A DNA stretch of 64,000 nucleotides, taken from Nonomuraea typhae. GTDB lineage: Bacteria; Actinomycetota; Actinomycetes; Streptosporangiales; Streptosporangiaceae. The notes under the pieces are model-generated. The model made no database searches and was not told the origin of the DNA. It saw only the letters and a list, made by a program, of their open reading frames with translations. Shown here piece after piece: positions 52,397 to 59,526 of this stretch. Positions within the stretch are counted from its first letter, which is position 1, and each line of letters begins with the position of its first letter. The translations under genes and the position numbers were made by a program. The stretch is taken from contig NZ_VRLV01000011.1 of the NCBI RefSeq assembly GCF_009760925.1, positions 310,001 through 374,000 of the forward strand, given 5' to 3'.

Positions 52397-53188
52397 CTAC
52401 GAGCAGCGATCGCCGGTGACGGGGCATGTCGCGAGTGTGTACTCCCGTGGAGTCAGCACGCGCCGCGCGACGTCCTCCACGAAGGGGAGTTGGTTCCGGG
52501 GGTCGATACGGCGAGCGATCACTACCACGGTGACCTCAGCCGCCCCTGCCTGGCGAAGAGCGGCGGCCACGGATTGGGCGTGCCCCCCTTTCACCCACGT
52601 GTCATCGAACACGACCACGTGCCGACCCGCGACATCCCTGGGAGATGGCAGCGAAAAGTGACGGGCGCGGATCTTGCGGCGCTCAGATTCAGGAACCCCT
52701 GGAGCAGCGGCGACTTCTACCCTGCGCCAATGCTCGGGCAGAACCGACGAGATGCGGTTGAGCGGATGCGCGCCCGCACGCCCGCTGAGCGATGGAACAG
52801 TCGCCAGGCAAGAGACCGGGGAAGTCGAGACGCGATCCAGGCAAGGTGCGTGTGTTACGGAAAAGCCTAAGGCGAGCAGCAGCACACGCTGAAACGAAGG
52901 ATTCTGAGCCCGCAGATGCTCGCCCATCGCATCCTTGTAGCGATACATGTCACTGTCGGACTGGGCGCCCACCACCGAATAGGTCAGTGGGACGACCAAC
53001 CGTGCGATGGCCGTACCGAACTCTCGCTGATCCCTGTTGCACTGGTAACACCATTCATACTGTGCACCGATCGGGTGCGTGCAGGTCGCACAGGTCACAG
53101 ACGGAACCCTCCAGGGGTTCAGCATGATAGCTGCCAGCCGGTCGCGGACCGTTGCTTCGAACCCTGGTATCGGCTCCGGCACGACCAT
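52397..53188 (-). CDS. Phosphoribosyltransferase-like protein with zinc ribbon (candidate ShosT-type effector)
   Basis: 263 residues. A four-cysteine zinc ribbon at residues 33-50 (CATC, CYQC) is followed by a phosphoribosyltransferase-like core. The PRPP-loop counterpart is VVVFDDTWVKGGHAQS (191-206). The two Asp are kept but the usual T-T-G-x-T is replaced by K-G-G-H-x-x-S, so PRPP binding may be altered. The end has CPVTGDRC. The layout recalls ComF but the partner is different: the start ATG shares a base with the stop of the DprA-like gene (TGATG), so the pair is translationally coupled. DprA-PRTase pairs include ShosTA, a phage-defence toxin-antitoxin; that assignment is inference. Confidence 0.75.
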   Translation of the reverse strand: MVVPEPIPGFEATVRDRLAAIMLNPWRVPSVTCATCTHPIGAQYEWCYQCNRDQREFGTAIARLVVPLTYSVVGAQSDSDMYRYKDAMGEHLRAQNPSFQRVLLLALGFSVTHAPCLDRVSTSPVSCLATVPSLSGRAGAHPLNRISSVLPEHWRRVEVAAAPGVPESERRKIRARHFSLPSPRDVAGRHVVVFDDTWVKGGHAQSVAAALRQAGAAEVTVVVIARRIDPRNQLPFVEDVARRVLTPREYTLATCPVTGDRCS

Positions 53189-54093
53189 CAGCCAATGCCG
53201 GACAGCAAACGCTCAATCTGCTTCGGACGCTCGAGCACATCGTCGACGATCGTCATGGCCGCTTCGACGTCCCCGGCCACGTGCACGTCGGGCTTTCCCG
53301 CGTACTCTCTGCCCCACTGAGTACGCTCGACGACCGATCGCATCAGGATCACCGGCCGACCGTGCTCAACGGCTTTCCGGGCCTGTATTCGTGTGCCGCT
53401 TCGCTCGTTGGCCTCAACGATGATCGTCGCCAACGCATATCCCGACATTGTCCCGTTACGCAGGGGGAAGGTGGTTTTGTCGGGCGTTCGATCGGGCCAG
53501 AACTGGGAGACCACCGCCCCGCGCTCCGCGATCAGCGCTTGGAGCTCACGATTGGCTGCGGGGTAGGTTCTCTGGATCCCCGTGCCGATGACCGCTACCG
53601 TCCGCCCTCCCGCATCGAGAGCCGACGTGTGCGCCACGGTGTCCACACCCTGGGCCAGACCGGAAACGACCGTGAGATGACGCTCCACGAGGCGGGCGGC
53701 CAGCTCAGCGGCATCCGAGCACCCGCGAGGTGAGACGGAGCGTGAACCGACGACCGCGATCCCCGAGTCGCCGGCGACCACCTCACCACGAGCGAAGAGC
53801 ACGGCGGGTCTGTCGAAGACGTCCCTCAGCCGATGAGGGTAGTTTCGATCCCCCATGGCGAGAACCTGGATTCCCTGGTCCTCCCATGCGGCGATCTCGG
53901 CCTGTGCTTGCGCCAGCGCTTCTTCCAGGGGGTCGGAGAACAAGTCGACAGGGTCAAGCCGCTCCCGAAGCACCACCGAGGCGGACCCGGTCTCGGTGAT
54001 TCGCTGAACGAGGGCACGCTCGTCCTTCTCGGTGGGCGTGCGCCGGAGCAGGGCTACTACAGCGGCCCGCTCGGTCGCATCCCAGCGCATCAT
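53188..54093 (-). CDS. DprA-like protein (SLOG Rossmann fold), candidate ShosA-type partner
   Basis: 301 residues. A short N-terminal helical part leads to the DprA Rossmann fold: IAVVGSRSVSPRG (~112-124), VVSGLAQGVDTVAHTSAL (~142-159), TVAVIGTGIQRTYPAANREL, FPLRNGTMSGYALATIIVEA and SGTRIQARKAVEHGRPV. The usual DprA ssDNA-binding core is recognisable, but RNRI (normally FPxRNRIISGLS) is changed to FPLRNGTMSGYA. There is no topA or competence gene context; it is paired with a phosphoribosyltransferase gene. ATG 54093 follows TAGTGT by 6 nt without a ribosome site, suggesting a leaderless message. Confidence 0.85.
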   Translation of the reverse strand: MMRWDATERAAVVALLRRTPTEKDERALVQRITETGSASVVLRERLDPVDLFSDPLEEALAQAQAEIAAWEDQGIQVLAMGDRNYPHRLRDVFDRPAVLFARGEVVAGDSGIAVVGSRSVSPRGCSDAAELAARLVERHLTVVSGLAQGVDTVAHTSALDAGGRTVAVIGTGIQRTYPAANRELQALIAERGAVVSQFWPDRTPDKTTFPLRNGTMSGYALATIIVEANERSGTRIQARKAVEHGRPVILMRSVVERTQWGREYAGKPDVHVAGDVEAAMTIVDDVLERPKQIERLLSGIG

Positions 54094-54099
54094 GAGGTC

Positions 54100-54105
54100 A
54101 CACTA
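54100..54105 (-). promoter_or_regulatory. -10 box for leaderless dprA-like gene
   Basis: On the minus strand TAGTGT ends 6 nt before ATG 54093. The ~80 bp upstream are A+T-richer than the surroundings. Confidence 0.4.
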
Positions 54106-54256
54106 CTGTCTTGCCCGCTACGCCGTCACTAGCCAATGTCGAACGTTTGTACCAATTGTGTGTAATGCAATGCTTCGCTGTGCCGCGTCGGTGGAGTCGG
54201 TTTCACCCGGGCGCGAGCGGATAAAGAAGGCAGCCTCGCGAAGCGAGACCTCCAGG

Positions 54257-54275
54257 GGCCGGGCCCTTGGCCCGG
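54257..54275 (-). terminator. Short G:C hairpin downstream of the zinc protease gene
   Basis: GCCGGGCC (54257-54264) and GGCCCGGC (54268-54275) form a perfect 8-bp stem with a 3-nt loop, ~80 bp after the protease stop codon and before the island. No U-tract. Confidence 0.45.
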
Positions 54276-54354
54276 CTGGGAGGCGGCGCGAAGCACCTTG
54301 CTTTTGTGGCCTTTGTGGCGGCGTTTGCCTGGAAGCTCCTTGCCGTTGCTGGGT

Positions 54355-55431
54355 TTAGGACTCCAGGGCGGGCTGGCCGACGACGCGGTTGATCCAGGTG
54401 TCCGGGTCGGCTATCTCCGCGATCGTGGGCAGGGTTTCCGGGGAGGTCCAGACCTTGTTGAAGTTGTCCATGCCCACCTTGCCGACCACGTGCCGGACGA
54501 ACGCGGACCCCTCGGCGTACTGCTTCATCTTCAGCTCGATGCCCAGCAACTTGCGGACAGTCCGGTCGAACTTGGAGGTGCTCTCGCGGCGGGCGGCGAA
54601 CTTGGCGCGGATGTCGGCCACCGACGGGACCACCGAGGGCCCCACCGCGTCCATCACGTAGTCCCCGTGGCCCTCGACCAGGGTCATCACGGCCGTCAGG
54701 CGGTCGAGGATCTCCTTCTGGGCCGGGGACTGGATGACGTCGATCAGGTTGCCCTCGCCGCCGCGGACCACGTCGGCCACGGTGTCGGCGGCGCTGCGCA
54801 GCCGTTCCAGGATCGTGGGCAGGTCGAGGTCGGAGGCCAGGAGGAACTCGGTCATCTGCGAGCGCACGTACTCCCGCAGCCACGGCACCCCGGTGAACTG
54901 GACCCGGTGCGTCTCCTCGTGCAGGCAGACCCAGAGGCGGAAATCGCGCGGGTGCACGTTCATCTCGCGCTCGGCGTTGACGATGTTCGGCGCGACCAGG
55001 GTCAGGCGGCCCGTGGGCTCCTGGCCGGTGGGGTCGGGCGGGAGGAACAGCTCGTACTGGCCCAGCACCCTGGAGGCCAGGAACGCCAGGACGGCGCCCA
55101 CTTCGACGCCGGTGATGCGGGAGCCGACCGCGGTCACGATGGCCGGAGGCGGGTTGTCGTTGTTGCCCATCCGCTCGGTCAGCGGTTCGAGGACGACGCG
55201 GAAGCCCTCGACGTTGGCCCGGATCCAGCCGGGACGGTCGACGATGGTCGCCGGCTGCGGCGGGGCCTCCGTGTGGATCTTGGTGAACTCGCGCACGTGG
55301 CCCTCGGCTTCACGGGAGAGCGTGCGGAGTTCCGTGACCGCCTGTCTGGCCTCCTCACGGCTTACCTGCGGACCGGGGCGCACGAGGCGCGTGCCGGTCG
55401 ATACGGCCAGATCCCAGTCGATCACCTGCAT
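54355..55431 (-). CDS. Zinc-dependent metalloprotease (DUF2342 family)
   Basis: 358 residues. The zinc motif HEETH (171-175) sits in WVCLHEETHRVQFTGVPWL, and a third ligand is likely in TLVEGHGDYVMDAVG. The family was once annotated as an F420-biosynthesis-associated protein but is now regarded as a metalloprotease-like fold of unknown substrate. In actinobacteria it commonly lies between tilS and dacB; here the DprA island separates it from tilS. It is followed upstream by dacB (34 bp), same strand. Confidence 0.88.
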   Translation of the reverse strand: MQVIDWDLAVSTGTRLVRPGPQVSREEARQAVTELRTLSREAEGHVREFTKIHTEAPPQPATIVDRPGWIRANVEGFRVVLEPLTERMGNNDNPPPAIVTAVGSRITGVEVGAVLAFLASRVLGQYELFLPPDPTGQEPTGRLTLVAPNIVNAEREMNVHPRDFRLWVCLHEETHRVQFTGVPWLREYVRSQMTEFLLASDLDLPTILERLRSAADTVADVVRGGEGNLIDVIQSPAQKEILDRLTAVMTLVEGHGDYVMDAVGPSVVPSVADIRAKFAARRESTSKFDRTVRKLLGIELKMKQYAEGSAFVRHVVGKVGMDNFNKVWTSPETLPTIAEIADPDTWINRVVGQPALES

Positions 55432-55465
55432 GCCTCCACCGTACGTGGTCGGGCGGACATGTGCG

Positions 55466-56869
55466 CTAGGAGCGTGCGACTATCGCGGCCAGCCGGTCGA
55501 GCACCGGCTCGGCCGAGGCCGGCACCTTGTCGGCCATGAAGGCGAAGGTGACCAGGCGGCCGTCCTTCGTGGTGGCGAAGCCGGCCAGGGTGTTGACGTT
55601 GTTGAGGGTGCCGGTTTTGGCGCGGACCAGGCCGACCTGGCCCTTGCTGTCGGAGGTGGTGAAGCGGCGGCCGTTGCCGAGGGTGCCGGAGAATCCGGCC
55701 ACGGGCATGCCCGAGGCCACGGCGTGGAGTTCCGGGTGCTGCGGGGAGCCGGCCAGCGCGACGAGGCGGGCGAGGGCGTCGGCGCTGATGCGGTTCCTGG
55801 TGGACAGCCCGCTGCCGTCGGAGATCTGGATGCCGCGGGTGACGCCCAGGCGTTTGAGTACGGCGAGCACCGCCTGGGACCCGCCCTCGAAGGAGGCGGG
55901 CCGGCCTTCCTTGACGGCGACCTGCCTGGCCAGCGCCTCGGACAGGTCGTTGTCGCTGAAGGTCAGCGCGTGCTCGACCAGGGCGTAGACGGGCGGGGAG
56001 TCGACTTTGCCGAGTTCGGCGGCGCCCTGGGGGGCCTTGGCCGGGGCGATGGACTTCGAGACGGCTATGCCGTACTTGCCGAGCAGTTTGGCGAACGCGG
56101 CGGCGGCGACCTGCGGCGGGTTGGAGACGCGGGGCTGAGAGCGCGCCGGGTTCTGCTTGGCCTCGTCGATGGTCAGCGCGTGGATGGGCGCGACGTTGCC
56201 GTCGGGGATGTAGCTGGGCTTCCAGCCGGGGGCGACGGGTGAGCCGGTGTACAGGGAGGTGTCGTAGCCGAGGGTGACCTTTTTGACGCCCTTCGCCTTC
56301 AGGGCTTCTGCGGTACGGCCGGCCAGCGTGGCCAGGGAGGCGGGTTTGGGGTAGGTCGTCGGCTTGGCCGAAGGGCCCGCCAGTGTGGGGTCGCCGCCGC
56401 CCACGAGGATGACCGATCCCGGCGTCTTGCCCTGCACGACCCTCGTGGACAGGCGGGCGTCGGGGCCGAGCGAGGCCAGGGCGGCCACGGTGGTGACGAC
56501 CTTGGTCGTGGAGGCGGGGACGATGCCGGCGTCGGCGTTCGCGGCGAAGATGCGCTGGCCGGACCGGGCGTCGAGGACGACCGCGCCGACGCTGCCGCCG
56601 AGCGCTTTGTCACCCAGCGCATCGGTGAGTAGTTCCGCCAAAGTACCCTTAGTCGGGAGAGGTCCGTCTCCACCCGAGGCCAGCACAGGTCCTGCGGTGA
56701 TCACCGGGACGGAAGGAGACGCGGTCGGCCGCTCGGCTGGGTGCGGGGCCTGCCTCGTCAGGGCCGCCAGGCTGAATTCGGTCTGCACCGCGTAGACGCC
56801 GGTGATGATCGTCATGGCCTGGAGCAGGGCGAGAGTGGTCACCACCACCCACCGCTCACGCCGTGCCAC
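55466..56869 (-). CDS. dacB: D-alanyl-D-alanine carboxypeptidase/endopeptidase (PBP4, peptidase S13)
   Basis: 467 residues. A membrane or signal segment (residues ~8-28) and a Pro-rich linker precede the S13 domain with the three active-site motifs: SxxK at Ser120-Lys123 (PASTTKVV), SxN in FSDNDLSEA, and KTG in RAKTGTLNN. It trims or cleaves peptidoglycan cross-links outside the membrane. The start is GTG 56869. It is divergent from ppa with 85 bp between starts. Its size is normal for actinobacteria. Confidence 0.94.
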   Translation of the reverse strand: MARRERWVVVTTLALLQAMTIITGVYAVQTEFSLAALTRQAPHPAERPTASPSVPVITAGPVLASGGDGPLPTKGTLAELLTDALGDKALGGSVGAVVLDARSGQRIFAANADAGIVPASTTKVVTTVAALASLGPDARLSTRVVQGKTPGSVILVGGGDPTLAGPSAKPTTYPKPASLATLAGRTAEALKAKGVKKVTLGYDTSLYTGSPVAPGWKPSYIPDGNVAPIHALTIDEAKQNPARSQPRVSNPPQVAAAAFAKLLGKYGIAVSKSIAPAKAPQGAAELGKVDSPPVYALVEHALTFSDNDLSEALARQVAVKEGRPASFEGGSQAVLAVLKRLGVTRGIQISDGSGLSTRNRISADALARLVALAGSPQHPELHAVASGMPVAGFSGTLGNGRRFTTSDSKGQVGLVRAKTGTLNNVNTLAGFATTKDGRLVTFAFMADKVPASAEPVLDRLAAIVARS

Positions 56870-56954
56870 GTCGCCTGACCCTCTCTCGCTAGTTCACCTA
56901 CGAGACATTAACGCCCAGCCGGGGGTGCCCGGGGGCCTGAGCGGAGGAACCGCG

Positions 56955-57446
56955 GTGGAGTTCGACGTTGTCGTTGAGATTCCCAAGGGGCAACGGAACA
57001 AGTACGAGGTGGACCACGAGACCGGGAAGATCCGGCTCGACCGGCTCCTGTTCACCTCCACGCAGTACCCCGCAGACTACGGCTTCATCGAGAACACCCT
57101 CGGTGAGGACGGCGACCCCCTCGACGCGCTGGTGCTGCTGCAGGAGCCGACGTTCCCCGGCTGCTACATCACCTGCCGGGCGGTCGGGATGTTCCGCATG
57201 ACCGACGAGAAGGGCGGGGACGACAAGGTCCTCTGCGTCCCCGCGACCGACCCCCGGATGGAGCACATCCGCGACATCCACCACGTCCCCGAGTTCGACC
57301 GGCTGGAGATCCAGCACTTCTTCGAGGTCTACAAGGACCTGGAGCCGGGCAAGTCGGTCGAGGGCGCCAACTGGGTCGGCCGCGTGGAGGCGGAGGCCGA
57401 GATCACGCGCTCCTTCCAGCGCCTCAAGGACCAGGGCCACCACTGA
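56955..57446 (+). CDS. ppa: Inorganic pyrophosphatase
   Basis: 163 residues, family I. Starts VEFDVVVEIPKGQRNKYEVDHE with the active-site Lys and Glu; metal-binding ENTLGEDGDPLDALVLL contains the D-x-D-P-x-D motif, then DPRMEHIRDIHHVP and KDLEPGKSVEG. It hydrolyses pyrophosphate released by biosynthesis. GTG 56955 has GGAGG 7-8 nt upstream. The tilS-protease-dacB-ppa neighbourhood is conserved in actinobacteria. Confidence 0.96.
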   Translation: MEFDVVVEIPKGQRNKYEVDHETGKIRLDRLLFTSTQYPADYGFIENTLGEDGDPLDALVLLQEPTFPGCYITCRAVGMFRMTDEKGGDDKVLCVPATDPRMEHIRDIHHVPEFDRLEIQHFFEVYKDLEPGKSVEGANWVGRVEAEAEITRSFQRLKDQGHH

Positions 57447-57478
57447 CCCCCAGAACACCCACCCTTTTCGGTAGCAGG

Positions 57479-57668
57479 ATCGGTGGTTGCCTAAAGAGGG
57501 GTGGGGCGTTTTGGTGGCCGAATCGGTGGTTGCCTAAAGAGGGGTGGGGCGTTTTGGTGGCCGAATCGGTGGTTGCTAAAGAGGGGTGGGGGGTTTGGTA
57601 GCCGAATCGGTGGATGCCCAAAGCAGGCGGCCGGTAGCCGAATCGGTGGGTGCCCCATAGCAAAGGGT
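57479..57668. repeat. 43-bp minisatellite between ppa and NlpC/P60 gene
   Basis: Five units each begin ATCGGTGG at 57479, 57522, 57565, 57606 and 57642 (periods 43, 43, 41, 36). The first two are almost identical (GGTTGCCTAAAGAGGGGTGG, then GCGTTTTGGTGGCCGA), and the last ones are shortened. Most junctions contain the near-palindrome CCGAATCGG. It fills the gap between convergent genes. Confidence 0.92.
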
Positions 57669-57673
57669 GAGTG

Positions 57674-58798
57674 TCAGGTGGGGCGGGTGGCGCCGACCAG
57701 GTCGCGGCGCCACATGGAGGCGATCCTGACCACGTCCCCCGTCTGGGGGGCGTGCACCATGAGGCCCCGGCCGATGTACATGCCGACGTGGTGAATGTCA
57801 CCGGGATTGCTGGTGATCCGGCCGAAGAACAGCAGGTCGCCGCGGCGTAGCTGGTTCAGCGGGACGTGGGGCCCCGAGGTCCATTGGGTGCCGGTCCAGT
57901 GGTCGATGCGGACCCCGGCCCGCTCCCACGCCCGCATGGTCAGCCCCGAGCAGTCGTAACTGTCCGGCCCGTCGGCCGCCCACACGTAGGGTTTGCCCAG
58001 CTGTGTCAGCACCCAGTTGGCGGCGAGGTCGCCGTTGGTCGACCCCGTTCCGACGTACGGCCTGGCCCCCGCGCTGAAGCCGGCCCGTTCGACGGCCGCG
58101 GCGCGTTCCCTGGCCAGCCGGTCGGCCAGGCTGCGCGCCGCGTCGACCTGGTCCTGAAGCTTGCTCTCCCGGACCCGCAGCGCCTTGGTCTGCCGTGTCT
58201 GCTCGGCGACGGCGGTCTCGGCGGCGGCCTTGGCCTTGGCGGCGTTCTCCATGGCGGCCTGCTGGACGGTGAAGGCGTCGTCGGCCTGGGCGCGCAGGAT
58301 CTCGGCCACCTTCTGCGCGGCCCGCATCCGGTCGAGGATGATGGTGCGCTCGCCGCCCATCTGCTCGAGCACCGAGGCTCGGTGCAGGAACCCCTCGCTG
58401 TTGTCGGTCATGAGGGTGAGCATCGGCCCGCTGATGGTGAAGCCGCCGTAGGCTTCGGCGGCGATGGCCGCCACGGCCGATCTGGCCTGCTCGAAGTGCG
58501 CCTCGGCGCTGAGCAGCCGGGCGCGGGCGTCGACTGCGGCGGCCTTGGCCGCGGTGAGCTTCACCAGTTCCCCGTTGTACGCCTCGATCAGCCGTTCGGC
58601 GGTCGCGGCCAGTTCGTCGAGCCTGCCTTGGGCGGCCGCCAGCTTGGCGGTCGCCGCCCCGAGCGCCTTGTTCTTGTCCCGTACGGCGTCGCGAGCCTCG
58701 GCCACGTCGTCCGCGGATGGTCGCGGCTCGGCGTGGGCAGGCGGGCACAGGGTGGCGATCAGGCAGGCGACCACGAGTCCAGCTCTGACGGAGTGCAT
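57674..58798 (-). CDS. NlpC/P60 family cell-wall endopeptidase (RipC-like), second copy
   Basis: 374 residues. A signal peptide (cleaved near CPPAHA, residue ~23), a long coiled coil (~28-235) rich in Ala, and the NlpC/P60 domain with catalytic Cys283 in YDCSGLTM, His337 in HHVGMYIG and His349 in VHAPQTGDVVRIAS. The end is almost identical in plan to the 23-kb paralogue, but this gene has no c-di-AMP riboswitch upstream. ATG 58798. The two enzymes may be specialised copies under different control. Confidence 0.92.
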   Translation of the reverse strand: MHSVRAGLVVACLIATLCPPAHAEPRPSADDVAEARDAVRDKNKALGAATAKLAAAQGRLDELAATAERLIEAYNGELVKLTAAKAAAVDARARLLSAEAHFEQARSAVAAIAAEAYGGFTISGPMLTLMTDNSEGFLHRASVLEQMGGERTIILDRMRAAQKVAEILRAQADDAFTVQQAAMENAAKAKAAAETAVAEQTRQTKALRVRESKLQDQVDAARSLADRLARERAAAVERAGFSAGARPYVGTGSTNGDLAANWVLTQLGKPYVWAADGPDSYDCSGLTMRAWERAGVRIDHWTGTQWTSGPHVPLNQLRRGDLLFFGRITSNPGDIHHVGMYIGRGLMVHAPQTGDVVRIASMWRRDLVGATRPT

Positions 58799-58879
58799 AG
58801 ATCCCCCTCGCTCATGGTCACTCTATGCACACAGTTCCCAGTCGCTACTCGCTGCACACATGAACCACACGCAACGTAG

Positions 58880-59521
58880 TCATCGCAGGCGAAACAGGCG
58901 TTCTATCCAGGGCCGGACACCAATGGGGGGAGGTGTCGCAGCACGGGGGTAGGTGAAGACAGGTGTCTGGCTTCCGTACGCAGCGTGAAGTTCGGCGGCT
59001 TTACACCAGTCGGCCCCGACCCGGGCGGCGGCCCAGGCGGCGGCGATGGCCGGGCGTGACTCCTGGTGCCGGGCGTAGGTCTGGTAGAGGGTCATCGTGG
59101 CGGCGGCGGCGAGGTGGCCGTCGCCGGGGTAGGCGGTTCCGGCCAGGTAGGGGGCGGTGACCCGGCCGCCGTGGCCGGTGTCGAGTGCCCAGGTCCAGTT
59201 GGCCAGGACGAGGCCGAGCACGGCGTCGGGGACGGTGGCGGCCGCGCCGTACATGCGCTCCTGACGTGAGCCGGTGAGGCGGCGGGAGGTCCACAGCCAG
59301 TCGAGCTCGGCGGGCGGCTGGCCGCCGGCCAGCCAGGACAGGACGGCCAGGCCGCGGGCGGTGCGCAACCGGCACAGTTCGAGCAGGTCGCGCTGCATGC
59401 GAGGGCCGGTGTCGAGCCAGGTGGGCCAGGCGATGCGGTGGCCCTTGTCGACCAGGGCGAGCAGGTCGTCGCGCACGGGCAGCGGGCAGACGCGGCACCC
59501 GCGCAGCTCGAACGCCTCCAC
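58880..59521 (-). CDS. Unknown soluble protein downstream of an ECF sigma factor
   Basis: 213 residues, mostly helical and rich in Ala, Leu, Trp and Arg (PTWLDTGPRMQRDLLEL, LANWTWALDTGHGGRV, AIAAAWAAARVGADWCKAAE). An early Cys-Arg-Val-Cys pair (residues 9-12) could bind metal. No membrane segment. I do not recognise the family. Its GTG start (59521) is 5 nt after the stop of the sigma-factor gene, so they are co-transcribed and probably co-regulated. It may be a partner of that unusual sigma factor, but nothing in the sequence proves it. Confidence 0.65.
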   Translation of the reverse strand: MEAFELRGCRVCPLPVRDDLLALVDKGHRIAWPTWLDTGPRMQRDLLELCRLRTARGLAVLSWLAGGQPPAELDWLWTSRRLTGSRQERMYGAAATVPDAVLGLVLANWTWALDTGHGGRVTAPYLAGTAYPGDGHLAAAATMTLYQTYARHQESRPAIAAAWAAARVGADWCKAAELHAAYGSQTPVFTYPRAATPPPIGVRPWIERLFRLR

Positions 59522-59526
59522 CTGGC

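Noticed and set aside
57479..57668. Possible CRISPR array (five similar repeats)
   Set aside because: The whole 43-bp unit is repeated; there are no unique spacers between short repeats and no cas genes nearby. It is a minisatellite.
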